A stretch of DNA of 64,000 bases from Rhizobium leguminosarum bv. viciae USDA 2370. Lineage in GTDB: Bacteria; Pseudomonadota; Alphaproteobacteria; Rhizobiales; Rhizobiaceae. This document shows, piece by piece, positions 52,380 to 60,835 of the stretch (positions within the stretch are counted from its first letter, which is position 1; each line of letters opens with the position of its first letter). A program made the position numbers and the translations under genes. Below the pieces are notes generated by a model. That model had not been told where the DNA came from. It worked only from the letters and a program-made list of their open reading frames with translations, and did no database searches. The DNA is taken from positions 1 to 64,000 of the forward strand of contig NZ_MRDL01000051.1 in assembly GCF_002008365.1 (NCBI RefSeq). The letters are read 5' to 3'.

Positions 52380-53582
52380 ATGTCATCAGCGCTCAAGCAG
52401 ATCTTTCTCATGATCAGAGTCAATCTCGGCAGCCTGCCGCGGCGGCTCTGGATCTCGCTGTCGATGGTGCTGTCGGTCGCCCTCGTGGTGGCGGTGCTCT
52501 CGGGCTTTTTGGCGATGGCGCGTGGCTTCGAGGCCGCCCTTGTCGGGGCAGGCTCGCCCGATATCGCCGTCATCCTCGGCGGCGGCACCAACCAGGAAAC
52601 CGGCTCGGATGTGCCGGCCGAAGAGATCCGCAGCCTGACCGCCGCAACCGGCGGGATCGGCGTGGCGCGGAATGCCGCAGGCGGCTTGGCGCTGTCGCGC
52701 GAAATCGTCGTTGCCGTCGATGTCACCAGGGCAAGCGACGGCGCCGATCAGAAGCTGTCGCTGCGGGGCATGGATCTGGCCGGCCCCGGCTTGCGCGACC
52801 TCGCCACGCTGTCGGCGGGCAGGCTGTTTTCACCAGGTGCCCGCGATATCGTCGTCGGCGCCCGCATCGCCAATGAATTCTCCGGCTTCGCCGTCGGCGA
52901 CAAGGTGCGGCTCGGTGCGGTGGACTGGACGGTCGTCGGGCATTTCACCTCTGGCGGCAACGCCTTCGAATCCGAGATCTGGGCGGATCTGGAGGCGGTG
53001 CAATCGGCCTTCGACCGGCAGGGACAGGTGCAGAGCCTGCGCGTGCGTCTCGATGGGGCAGGCGGGTTGCCTGTGTTGCAGGAGCATCTCTCCGCATTTC
53101 CTGGTGCGCCGCTCACCGCCCTCTCCGAGGCCGATCTCTATGCCGCGCAATCTGAGCGTACCGCGAGCCTCATCCGCCTGTTCGGCTGGCCGCTGGCGCT
53201 CTTGATGGCGGTCGGGGCAACCGCCGGCGCTTTGAATACGATGATGAGCTCGGTCTCTGACCGCACCGTCGAAATCGCCACGCTGCGCCTGCTGGGTTTT
53301 GGCCGCCTGCCGGCCTTCACTGCCACCTGGGTCGAGGCCATGCTTCTCTCGGTCGCCGGGGCAGCGCTCGGCATCCTCGCCTCATGGCTCGCCTTCAATG
53401 GCTGGCAGGCAAGCACGATGGGCGCCAACAATACCAAGATAGCCTTCCAGCTCGACGTCACCACCGACGTGGCGCTGACCGCCGGCCTACTGGGCCTCGC
53501 CATCGGCGTGATCGGCGGCGCGTTGCCGGCGCTTGCGGCGACACGATTGCCGCTGACCTCGGCTTTGAGGGCGAGGGGGTAG
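52380..53582 (+). CDS. FtsX/MacB-type ABC permease (second copy)
   Basis: A 400-aa permease with the same architecture: N-terminal helix (LWISLSMVLSVALVVAVLSG), periplasmic MacB-like core domain, then TVEIATLRLLGFGRLPAFTA and GLAIGVIGGALPALAATRLP. It begins four bases after the first permease. Two different FtsX permeases with one ATPase and an adaptor suggest an asymmetric MacB/LolCDE-like transporter. The last 48 bp recur at 54706-54753 beyond the EamA gene. Confidence 0.92.
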   Translation: MSSALKQIFLMIRVNLGSLPRRLWISLSMVLSVALVVAVLSGFLAMARGFEAALVGAGSPDIAVILGGGTNQETGSDVPAEEIRSLTAATGGIGVARNAAGGLALSREIVVAVDVTRASDGADQKLSLRGMDLAGPGLRDLATLSAGRLFSPGARDIVVGARIANEFSGFAVGDKVRLGAVDWTVVGHFTSGGNAFESEIWADLEAVQSAFDRQGQVQSLRVRLDGAGGLPVLQEHLSAFPGAPLTALSEADLYAAQSERTASLIRLFGWPLALLMAVGATAGALNTMMSSVSDRTVEIATLRLLGFGRLPAFTATWVEAMLLSVAGAALGILASWLAFNGWQASTMGANNTKIAFQLDVTTDVALTAGLLGLAIGVIGGALPALAATRLPLTSALRARG

Positions 53583-53721
53583 AGGCTGGCTGTCTGAACC
53601 TTCCGGGCGGCTCACATTATCACGGCGACCCGTCCTGATCGGCCCGATGGAGACATCCGCAACAGGCGGAGCGCCGCCGCCTCATCTGTGCAGCCCACCG
53701 AAACTGTGGCATAACTGAGCC

Positions 53722-54693
53722 ATGGCAATGAATGTCTTGGCGGTCCATCGCGACACGGTCGGGACGGAACAGGCGGCAGGCAATTCGCTTGCCGCCGCCT
53801 ATTCCGTGGGCGTTCTCTGCTGGCTGCTCTCGGCCGGCGTCTATATCGCGGCGAAATGGGTTTCTACCGAGATGCCGCCCTGGGCGCTCTGCTTCTGGCG
53901 CGTGCTGATCGCCTTCGCGATCCTGATGCCGATCGTGCGCCGACATTTCGCCGACATGGTCGCGCTGATGTGGGCTCGCCCGCTCGAACTGCTTCTTATT
54001 GGCGGCGTGGGACTGGCGATCTGCCAGGGCATGATTTTTGTCGGCCTCGAACATGCCGATGCCACCACTGCCGGCATCATCATCGCCCTGATCCCGATCA
54101 TCACCATGATCCTTGCCCGCTTGATGCTGGCCGAGCCGATGGGACGCTGGCAGGTGATCGGATCGATCCTGGCCTTTCTCGGGATCGTGGTCATCATCAT
54201 CAAGGGCAGTCCGGCCGCGCTGATGCGGCTTGATTTCAACCCGGGTGAACTGTGGATCGTCGCCGGCGCGTTCTGTTTCAGTCTCTACACCGTCCTGCTC
54301 CGCCGCGCGAAATTCGACATGAATCGCCTTGCGCTCCTGGTGCTGCTGCTCGGTGCGGCGGTGCTGACGGCGCTGCCCTTCTACTTGTTCGAGCTATTCT
54401 CAGACGAACGCTCGACGCTCAATGGCAGCGGGCTCATCGCGCTCGCCTATGTCGCGATCCCTGGCGGGGCGGTCATGTACTATCTCTTCAATCGCAGCAT
54501 CGAGGCACTTGGGGCGGCTCGGGCCGGCGTCCTCCTCTACATTCAGACCATCTTCATCGCCGTGCTCGCCTATCTGATACTCGGCGAGCAGTTGCAACGC
54601 TATCACCTCGAAGGGGCGGCACTCATCATCGCCGGCTTGCTTCTCATCATCCTGCTGAAGCCGAAGATCAAGGCCGAAGCGGCTAGGGCCTGA
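53722..54693 (+). CDS. EamA-family (DMT) transporter
   Basis: A 323-aa protein with ten hydrophobic segments in two repeated EamA halves. GVLCWLLSAGVYIAAKWVST, WALCFWRVLIAFAILMPIV and GLAICQGMIFVGLEHADATT belong to the first half; GALGAARAGVLLYIQTIF-like sequence (IEALGAARAGVLLYIQTIF) and LILGEQLQRYHLEGAALI to the second. Such proteins export metabolites such as amino acids or purines. It interrupts the interval between the FtsX permease and its duplicated tail. Substrate unknown. Confidence 0.9.
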   Translation: MAMNVLAVHRDTVGTEQAAGNSLAAAYSVGVLCWLLSAGVYIAAKWVSTEMPPWALCFWRVLIAFAILMPIVRRHFADMVALMWARPLELLLIGGVGLAICQGMIFVGLEHADATTAGIIIALIPIITMILARLMLAEPMGRWQVIGSILAFLGIVVIIIKGSPAALMRLDFNPGELWIVAGAFCFSLYTVLLRRAKFDMNRLALLVLLLGAAVLTALPFYLFELFSDERSTLNGSGLIALAYVAIPGGAVMYYLFNRSIEALGAARAGVLLYIQTIFIAVLAYLILGEQLQRYHLEGAALIIAGLLLIILLKPKIKAEAARA

Positions 54694-54705
54694 GGTCCCA
54701 CCATC

Positions 54706-54753
54706 GCTGCGACATGGTTGCCGCTGACCTCGGCTTTGAGGGCGAGGGGGTAG
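54706..54753 (+). repeat. duplicated 3' end of the FtsX permease gene
   Basis: 48 bp matches 53535-53582, the last 16 codons of the second FtsX permease including its stop, with three mismatches and a perfect 36-bp run (from TTGCCGCTG to TAG). The EamA gene lies between the copies. Most simply this is a segment copied when the EamA gene was inserted, or the end of a lost permease. The remaining stretch 54754-55113 shows no further gene. Confidence 0.7.
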
Positions 54754-55113
54754 GGTTTCACCTTGGAGTGCGCCTTTCGCTTACGCTCAAGGCGTTCGTC
54801 GCTGGCGCCCCTACACCTGAGCGCAAGCGAAGGCACGAATCACATGGCGCACAGACCGAAGGCGACGTACGCCTCGCGCAAACACGCCGCAATTTATTCA
54901 CCTCGAAGTCGCCGATTTCATGGCTCAAGTTGTAACTTTCGTCACACCAGGCCATTGCCTGTGGAATAAGGCCTGCTAGGCGCTCATTGCCCCATTGACA
55001 ACATCTTGTCGCCTTTTTGCCGTGGCCGGTTGCCCCCGCCGCATCCGATCGGCCGATCCTGGACGATCCCGGCGGCGACATTAGCGATCCGACGAACAGG
55101 GCAACATGGCGAT
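54754..55113. other. intergenic stretch before the beta-helix protein
   Basis: No further gene. The last part, including CATCCGATCGGCCGATCC near 55040, resembles the stretch upstream of the second beta-helix gene (CCGCATCCGATCC, 56978 onward), so the duplication of those two genes includes upstream sequence. Confidence 0.4.
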
Positions 55114-56601
55114 ATGACAGTCTACTATGTGAACTCAGCGACTGGCTCCGACCGCAACGGTGGAACGGGCCAGAACTCGGCTTTTGCGACTTTGTCCAAA
55201 GTGGAATCCTTGAAACTGAAACCCGGCGACAGCGTGCTTCTTGCCAAGGGGAGCGTGTTCAACGAGCAGTTCGATATCAAATATTCCGGCACCGAGAGTG
55301 CGCCGATCAAGATCGGCAGTTACGGGACGGGTGCTGCACCCGTCATCCACAGCAGCGGCGACGGCATCCACAGTCTCTATGCCTCCAACATCGTCATCGA
55401 GAACCTGAAGATATCGAACACCGGAGGTGCGGGCATTTATGGCGGCAGTGTCACGAACTGGACGGTCCGCGACGTCGAGATCGCCAAGACGGGATTGTCG
55501 GAAAACGCAGGCGCCGTCACCTTCCGGAGCAGCAAGAACGTTACGGTCGAAGACAGCAAGATATCGGGCGTCAAAGGCGACGGCTTCTGGATCGAAAAGG
55601 TCGCCGGCATCAAGCTTCTCAACAACACCGTCACCAGCGCGAGCGGCTCGACGGCCGATGCCGTGCAGATGAATGACAGCAGCAATATTCTGATGAAGGG
55701 CAATCATCTCGACCAGACGCATGCCAGCAGCCCCAAGGGCGTCATCGCGCTCGTAAGGCCCACCAATGCGGTTGTCGAGGACAATGTGCTCACCGGCGGC
55801 GGCTTCGGCATCAGCGCGCAGGCGGGCAAGAACGTCGCCATCCGCGACAACGACATATCCGGATATCACGGTTACAGCTGGTCCTTCGCCGTCGGTCTCG
55901 GCGACCAGGGCAATGCGCGGGACTATGATATTTCAGGCAACCATATTCATGACGGCGCGTGGGGCGTTGCCGTCAGCGGCCCCAGCGGCGCCAGCTATAC
56001 CCGCACGAATATCAAGGTCCACGACAATGTCTTCGACGACCTCTCGCAGGCGGCGCTGAAGGTCGATAGGCCCGCCTCCGGCTCCTTCACTAACAATACG
56101 ATCGAGACCGGCACCAAGGCTACCGCCATATCGCCTTCCATCGTCGACGCGCATACCTTTACCGTCAGCGGCAACAAGACGGTCGCCAATGTCGAGACGA
56201 CGCTTGCCGCCGCCGATACCAAGGTTGCCGCAGCGACGGAGGTGTCCGCGGATTCGGCGGTTGTCGCCGTCCATGACAATTTGAAGATCTTCACCGATAA
56301 TGGCGAGGCCCATCGCGGCAATCTTCTCGAAAACGACAGCTCTGACAACGACACCCTGGTTCTGCGCCGCTTCGGCGACGAAAGCGTCGGCAAGCACGGC
56401 CTGACGCTGACCGGCGACTACGGCGTCATCCACGTGGACCGGGAAGGCAACTATGCCTACACGCTCGACGAGACGAAGCTCCCTGACCATAGCGGACATG
56501 TGAGCGAGTCGTTCAGCTACGGGATCAACGATGGAACCTCGCATCACAGCGACGGGGATACGCTGACCGTCTTCATCCATCTGGATGGCTTGCTGAGCTG
56601 A
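55114..56601 (+). CDS. secreted right-handed beta-helix protein with C-terminal cadherin-like domain (copy 1)
   Basis: A 495-aa protein without signal peptide. Residues ~1-375 form parallel beta-helix coils (PbH1 pattern): IYGGSVTNWTVRDVEI, SSKNVTVEDSKISGVKGDG, NDSSNILMKGNHLDQ, GKNVAIRDNDISGY. Residues ~381-495 are a cadherin-like CHDL/Ra domain (VVAVHDNLKIFTDNGE, GNLLENDSS, GVIHVDREGNYAYTLDE) ending in HLDGLLS. This combination is that of PrsDE-secreted rhizobial Ply-type polysaccharide-acting proteins, in which the CHDL part binds acidic exopolysaccharide. Pectate-lyase-like catalysis is plausible, but no catalytic residue can be asserted. Paralogue of the next gene. Confidence 0.75.
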   Translation: MTVYYVNSATGSDRNGGTGQNSAFATLSKVESLKLKPGDSVLLAKGSVFNEQFDIKYSGTESAPIKIGSYGTGAAPVIHSSGDGIHSLYASNIVIENLKISNTGGAGIYGGSVTNWTVRDVEIAKTGLSENAGAVTFRSSKNVTVEDSKISGVKGDGFWIEKVAGIKLLNNTVTSASGSTADAVQMNDSSNILMKGNHLDQTHASSPKGVIALVRPTNAVVEDNVLTGGGFGISAQAGKNVAIRDNDISGYHGYSWSFAVGLGDQGNARDYDISGNHIHDGAWGVAVSGPSGASYTRTNIKVHDNVFDDLSQAALKVDRPASGSFTNNTIETGTKATAISPSIVDAHTFTVSGNKTVANVETTLAAADTKVAAATEVSADSAVVAVHDNLKIFTDNGEAHRGNLLENDSSDNDTLVLRRFGDESVGKHGLTLTGDYGVIHVDREGNYAYTLDETKLPDHSGHVSESFSYGINDGTSHHSDGDTLTVFIHLDGLLS

Positions 56602-57042
56602 GGTGAGTGTCCCGGGGAGGCGTTGCTTCTGGGGAAGCATGAATTCCCCCGGGGGAAGCGTTAACTCTTCCCGGGGAAGCGTTGCTCTCGCCGCCAAATG
56701 GCTCCGCAGCGCCCCTCATCCGGCTGCCGCCGGGTGAGGGTAAGGGGCTGTAATACGGCCTCAACCTTTCTGGCTTGCGACTGATCCGAAACAGGACGGT
56801 ACGATTATCGTTCATTCACCTTTCGGTCGCTTTTTAGTAGATTGTTTTCGTATAAGTTGTAATTCATAGGATACCGCCACCGCCAGGCGTTTCTCGGGAC
56901 CAAGGCCGGCCCACAGGGTCTGCCAACCGTCGTGAAGGCAATATCGAGGGCCCTCTTAGCATGGCCTTTAGCCCCGACCGCATCCGATCCACGCGTTGCA
57001 GCCGATCCAGACGGCTGCGCGGCAATTCGAGAACAAGGCGAT
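56602..57042. other. 441-bp intergenic region with short repeats
   Basis: Four imperfect GGGGAAGCRTT units occur at about 56612-56690. A CCTCATCCGGCTGCCGCC block at about 56718 is common in rhizobial intergenic repeats. The AT-rich part around 56830-56870 may hold a promoter. No gene is seen. Confidence 0.45.
56612..56690. repeat. four imperfect GGGGAAGCRTT direct repeats with a 14-bp palindrome
   Basis: Units at about 56614, 56631, 56652 and 56673 repeat every 17-21 bp. The second and third are joined by TTCCCCCGGGGGAA (56644-56657), a perfect 14-bp palindrome. The repeats follow the stop codon of the first beta-helix gene, so they may be a terminator or replication-slippage product. Confidence 0.5.
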
Positions 57043-58536
57043 ATGGCAATCTATTATGTGAATCCTGCGATAGGCTCCAACGGCAACAATGGAACGAGCG
57101 AAGACACGCCGTTTGCATCCTTCTGGGCGGTGGAAAACTTGAAGCTGCAGCCGGGCGACAGCGTGCTGCTCGCCGCCGGAAGCGTGTTCAACGATCAGCT
57201 CGACTTGAAATATTCCGGCACAGTGAATGCCCCGATCACCATCGGCAGCTACGGGGTCGGCGATGCGCCGGTCATCCATAGCCCCAATGACGGCATCCAC
57301 AGCCTCTATGCATCGAACATCGTCATCGAGAACATCAAGATCTCGGACACCGGCGGCGCGGCCATCTACGGCGGCTATGTTTCGAACTGGACCGTGCGCA
57401 ACGTTGAGGTGGATCACACCGGACTGGCGGGCAAGTCAGGTTCCGTCACGTTCAGGACCGGTTCGAACATTACCATCGAAAACAGCACGATCAACGACGT
57501 GAACGGCGACGGCGTCTGGATCGAAAAAGTCAACGGCGTCAATTTTCTCAACAACACTGTCACCAACGCCCACGGCACGGCGGCAGATGCCGTCCAGATG
57601 AACGACAGCAGCAACATCGTGATCAGCGGCAATTACCTCGACCAGACCGGCGCCGCCACTCCGAAGGGCGTCATCGCGCTCGTTCGGCCCGTGAATGCCT
57701 TAGTCGAGGACAACGCGATTATCGGTGGCGGCTTCGGGATCGGTGCACAAGCGGGCACCAACGTCGCTATTCACGACAACGATATTTCAGGTTATGGCGG
57801 CTACAGCTGGTCCTACGCCATCGGTCTCGGCGATCAGGGCGATACGCGGGACTACGATATATCAGGCAATTACATCCATGACGGCGTATGGGGCGTGGCG
57901 GTCAGTGCCGCCGGCACGACCACTTATGTTCGCGAAGATATCGATATTCACAACAACGTCTTCGACGATCTGTCGCAGGCAGCGTTGAAGGTCGACAGGC
58001 CAGCATCCGGCTCCTTCCACGACAATGTCATCGCCAGCGATGTCACGCCCTACAGCATATCTCCCGCCATCATCGCCGCGAACACCTTTCCGGTCAGCAA
58101 CAACACGACGCTCGACGAGGCCCAGGCGACGTTGCTTGCGAGCAGCGATAGTCTCGCAGTCGGCGATACGACGCATACGGACACAGCGCCTGCGCTTGTT
58201 GCAACCCATGACAGCCTGAAAATCTCGTCCGACCTGGACGCTGCCCATTACGGCAATCTCCTCGAAAACGACAGCTCGGCCAATGGAACCCTGCTGCTTC
58301 GCCGCTTCGAGGGCGAATACGTCGACAAGGACGGCGTGACGCTCACCGGCCACTACGGCACCATCCATGTCGATAGTGATGGCGATTACACCTATACGGC
58401 CGACGCGGCGAAACTTGCCGGGCTCAGCGGAGACGTGAGCGACACCTTCCATTACAAGATCTCCGACGGGACTTCACTGCATTTCGACACGGATACGTTG
58501 AGCATCGCCATCCATGTGGATGGCTTGCTGACCTGA
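57043..58536 (+). CDS. secreted right-handed beta-helix protein with C-terminal cadherin-like domain (copy 2)
   Basis: A 497-aa paralogue of the gene at 55114; by eye about two thirds of positions agree across the whole length, e.g. DGIHSLYASNIVIENIKI and DLSQAALKVDRPASGSF, identical or nearly so in both. The helix region (~1-380) and the CHDL domain (ATHDSLKISSDLDAAHY, GNLLENDSSAN, DSDGDYTYTAD) have the same order, and the end is HVDGLLT. AACAAGGCGAT precedes the start. No signal peptide. A tandem duplication with divergence suggests different polysaccharide or site specificity. Secretion through PrsDE is inferred. Confidence 0.75.
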   Translation: MAIYYVNPAIGSNGNNGTSEDTPFASFWAVENLKLQPGDSVLLAAGSVFNDQLDLKYSGTVNAPITIGSYGVGDAPVIHSPNDGIHSLYASNIVIENIKISDTGGAAIYGGYVSNWTVRNVEVDHTGLAGKSGSVTFRTGSNITIENSTINDVNGDGVWIEKVNGVNFLNNTVTNAHGTAADAVQMNDSSNIVISGNYLDQTGAATPKGVIALVRPVNALVEDNAIIGGGFGIGAQAGTNVAIHDNDISGYGGYSWSYAIGLGDQGDTRDYDISGNYIHDGVWGVAVSAAGTTTYVREDIDIHNNVFDDLSQAALKVDRPASGSFHDNVIASDVTPYSISPAIIAANTFPVSNNTTLDEAQATLLASSDSLAVGDTTHTDTAPALVATHDSLKISSDLDAAHYGNLLENDSSANGTLLLRRFEGEYVDKDGVTLTGHYGTIHVDSDGDYTYTADAAKLAGLSGDVSDTFHYKISDGTSLHFDTDTLSIAIHVDGLLT

Positions 58537-58635
58537 TGGGGGGCGTATTGCCCGGTTGGATACCGCGGTGGGCCACAAACCTAATAGGGCGTTGAATCAT
58601 CGCGGTGGCGGTCCGCCCCGGCGCTTGCGAGGCTC

Positions 58636-58917
58636 TCATTGATCGCCGAGCAGGATCCTGATGACGTCGGCTTCGATTTCCGCGCAGATGATCTCGTATT
58701 CGGTGATGATTGCGGGATCGGCCGATCTATCCCGGCGCATGCGATCGAGGACGGAACAGGCTTCGCCATAGGCGCCGCATAATTCGTAAAAATGGGGCTG
58801 GCTCGCCGCGGCCACTCTGATCGTTCCCCGAGTCGCAGGCAGCCTCATCATCAGCCTGGCCAGCCCCTGTTCCGCGGTTTGCCGGGTGATATGGGCTACG
58901 CTTTCTTTCCTGACCAT
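58636..58917 (-). CDS. small hypothetical protein, 93 aa
   Basis: MVRKESVAHITRQTAEQGLA, with a helical middle (LARLMMRLPATRG) and acidic end (EYEIICAEIEADVIRIL). No membrane segment or recognised domain. The start at 58917 follows GAGGAATGATGGC. It lies between the second beta-helix gene (convergent) and the NrsF gene. Function unknown. Confidence 0.65.
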   Translation of the reverse strand: MVRKESVAHITRQTAEQGLARLMMRLPATRGTIRVAAASQPHFYELCGAYGEACSVLDRMRRDRSADPAIITEYEIICAEIEADVIRILLGDQ

Positions 58918-59053
58918 GCCATCATTCCTCGCTGCCTGTGTTTTCGTATCCAGGGGGTACGCAGTGCTCATCCCCGGAGTAGTACGCAGGAATGTTGCAT
59001 CTGGTTTCATGCCGGATGAAGGATTGTCGACGCTGCGCCGCAAGCAGCCGGTG

Positions 59054-59698
59054 CTACCAGCGCAGGAGGCGGGGGCCGAGCAGCGCGCCGATCGCACCGG
59101 TCAGGAGGATGCCGAGCGAATACCAGAGGGTGACGAAGGGCAGGCCGTTTTCCGTGCAGAACCAGGAATAGACCCAGGCGCCGGATGCGCCGGCGGCAAT
59201 GCCGGCGATGAAGCCTGTCACCCCGAGGTTGCTCGGCGCGCCGCCACGCAGCACCCAGGTATTTGCGATCAGGATCGGCATGGCAAAGGCAAAGATCAGC
59301 AGCGGGCAATGCAGGGCGGAGGAGCCGAGCACCAGCACGGGGTAGCTTGCGGCCGGCGACAAAGCGAGCTGGATGACCGCCATGACGGCGAGGGCGAGTA
59401 CGATAGCCGCGGCAACCCCGAAAAAGCGGCCTTCCGAGCCATCCGGCCGGTATAGGCGGTAAACGGCTGCGAAGGCGGCGATGGCGAGCAGGGCGTTGTA
59501 GGCGGACTTGATCCAGAAGACCGGCAGCATCAGCGCCTGCGCCATGTCGGTGCGAAGGCCGACGACGACCAGCATAAGCAGCAGCGAGATTGCCAGAGCA
59601 GGCAGGATGGCGAGCGCGAAGCGGCGTTCGAGTGCATGCCTCGGCACCGGCTTCAGATCCCGGACAAGGCTGTCGATCACGTCCTCAGTCTCTCTCAC
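59054..59698 (-). CDS. NrsF-type (DUF1109) membrane anti-sigma factor
   Basis: A 214-aa protein. A short cytosolic arm (MRETEDVIDSLVRDLKPVPRH) is followed by six helices, including ALERRFALAILPALAISLL and LVLGSSALHCPLLIFAFAMP (conserved Cys of the family), ending in WYSLGILLTGAIGALLGPRLL. This is the DUF1109/NrsF pattern that holds an ECF sigma factor inactive at the membrane until metal or oxidative stress acts on its cysteines; in Caulobacter NrsF controls SigF. The GTG start at 59698 with GAGGTGGAAT overlaps the sigma stop codon, so translation is coupled. Two Cys are visible here (in SALHCPLL and in WFCTENG). Confidence 0.92.
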   Translation of the reverse strand: MRETEDVIDSLVRDLKPVPRHALERRFALAILPALAISLLLMLVVVGLRTDMAQALMLPVFWIKSAYNALLAIAAFAAVYRLYRPDGSEGRFFGVAAAIVLALAVMAVIQLALSPAASYPVLVLGSSALHCPLLIFAFAMPILIANTWVLRGGAPSNLGVTGFIAGIAAGASGAWVYSWFCTENGLPFVTLWYSLGILLTGAIGALLGPRLLRW

Positions 59699-60243
59699 AT
59701 TCCACCTCGCAATCTTGCCGCCAGCGCCTTGATGCCTCTGTGAACACCGACCTTGATCGCCGATTCCGACTGTCCGGTGCGGCTTGCCGTATCGGCCACC
59801 GACTGCCCCTCGAGCTTGACCTGACGGATCAGATCCTGCTGGTGCTGCGGCAGGCCGCTCAACAGCCGTTCGACATCCATGCGCGCTGCAATCGCATCCT
59901 CCCTGAAATCGTCTTCGATCTCCTCGTCCAGCTCCATTTCCGCCCTGTACCGGCCGCCATGCTTTCGGTGGTGGTCGATCAGCTTGTAACGGGCAATCGA
60001 GAAGAACCACGCGGTGAACGGCCGCTCCCTGTCATAGGTTGCCCGGCGCGAATGCAGCGCCAGCAACGTCTCCTGCACGAGATCTTCCGTGTCGGATTTC
60101 GCGGTAGTGCCGATCCGCCCGCCATAATAGCCGACGAGCAGGGTCCGCAACGTCACGAGCAGACGCCGATAGGCTGCCTCGTCCCCGTCAAGGGAAAGAA
60201 GCATCAGCATCTTCAGTGCTTGTTCCGAATGGGCGCTCGTCAT
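59695..60243 (-). CDS. ECF sigma factor (SigF-like, NrsF-controlled)
   Basis: A 182-aa ECF sigma. Region 2 holds DTEDLVQETLLALHSRRATY and AWFFSIARYKLIDHHRKHG. Region 4 has LPQHQQDLIRQVKLEGQSVA and the helix-turn-helix TGQSESAIKVGVHRGIKALAA. It overlaps the NrsF gene, its likely inhibitor. A GTAACC-N15-CGAA element, the SigF-type promoter, lies just upstream, so the operon is probably autoregulated, and an equivalent element precedes the divergent MXKDX gene. Typical inducers in the family are heavy metals and oxidants. Confidence 0.93.
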   Translation of the reverse strand: MTSAHSEQALKMLMLLSLDGDEAAYRRLLVTLRTLLVGYYGGRIGTTAKSDTEDLVQETLLALHSRRATYDRERPFTAWFFSIARYKLIDHHRKHGGRYRAEMELDEEIEDDFREDAIAARMDVERLLSGLPQHQQDLIRQVKLEGQSVADTASRTGQSESAIKVGVHRGIKALAARLRGGM

Positions 60244-60259
60244 GTCGTCTGCAATATCA

Positions 60260-60284
60260 TTCGGGTGGATGACGCTTTGGTTAC
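60260..60284 (-). promoter_or_regulatory. SigF-type promoter for the ECF sigma/NrsF operon
   Basis: On the minus strand, GTAACC (60284-60279), 15 bases and CGAA (60263-60260) resemble the GTAACC-N16-CGAA promoter recognised by SigF-type ECF factors, one base shorter in spacing. It lies 17 bases upstream of the start codon at 60243, very close, so the leader would be very short. Confidence 0.6.
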
Positions 60285-60323
60285 AGGCGGGTTCAAAAAA
60301 TCTTCCGGCGGCAATTCAAAGTG

Positions 60324-60366
60324 TACAGCGTCCTTTGCGCGTCTCTAAAAGACGCGCGGCCCTGTA
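60324..60366. repeat. GCGTCCTTT-type intergenic hairpin (third copy)
   Basis: TACAG (60324-60328), GCGTCCTTT, GCGCGTCT, the loop CTAAA, AGACGCGC, then CTGTA (60362-60366). It is closely related to the hairpin at 5778-5812 and to the inner stem at 6501-6548. It lies between the two divergent SigF-type promoters. Confidence 0.5.
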
Positions 60367-60391
60367 GCGCTATCACATAAGCGTGAGGGCT

Positions 60392-60417
60392 GTAACCGCC
60401 TTCGCAAGGAGATCGAA
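60392..60417 (+). promoter_or_regulatory. SigF-type promoter for the MXKDX operon
   Basis: GTAACC (60392-60397), 16 bases and CGAA (60414-60417) are an exact match to the SigF-type consensus, 62 bases before the start at 60480. The same element type precedes the ECF sigma gene, linking the two units. Confidence 0.7.
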
Positions 60418-60479
60418 TTCAGGACTGTGAGCCGTCGGCGGGTGCTGGCGGACATGTCAATCGATCCGAGGAGACCCTC

Positions 60480-60749
60480 ATGACCAAGATCCTTTCCAGC
60501 CTTGCCGCCTGCGCCTTCGTCATCGGCCTGTCGCTTGCCGGCGTCGCCAGCGCCCAAAGCAGCGATGCGATGAAGAAAGACAGCATGAAGACCGACACGA
60601 TGTCGAAGGATGCGATGTCCAAGGACGCGATGAAGAAGGACAACATGGCGACCGGCAGCACCAAGGCCGACTGCACGCACAATGCGGGCATGGAGAAGGA
60701 CAGCATGAAGAAGGACACGATGATGAAGGCCTGCGATGCGATGAAGTAA
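60480..60749 (+). CDS. secreted pentapeptide MXKDX-repeat protein
   Basis: An 89-aa protein with a Sec signal peptide (residues 1-25, ending VASA). The mature part is built of MKKDS, MKTDT, MSKDA and MKKDN-type pentapeptides, with two Cys later (ADCTHNAG and KACDAMK). It matches the pentapeptide MXKDX repeat family. The repeated Met and Asp suggest metal binding (for instance Cu/Ag) in the periplasm, but this is inference. GAGGAGACCCTC sets the start. An SigF-type promoter lies 62 bases upstream. Confidence 0.85.
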   Translation: MTKILSSLAACAFVIGLSLAGVASAQSSDAMKKDSMKTDTMSKDAMSKDAMKKDNMATGSTKADCTHNAGMEKDSMKKDTMMKACDAMK

Positions 60750-60835
60750 GCTCTGGCCGTGGCCGCTGAAACTTTATCGCCGGCGGCCGCGTCCTTTCTC
60801 GCGAAGACCTTTCACGCCGATCCGGAGGAATTACG

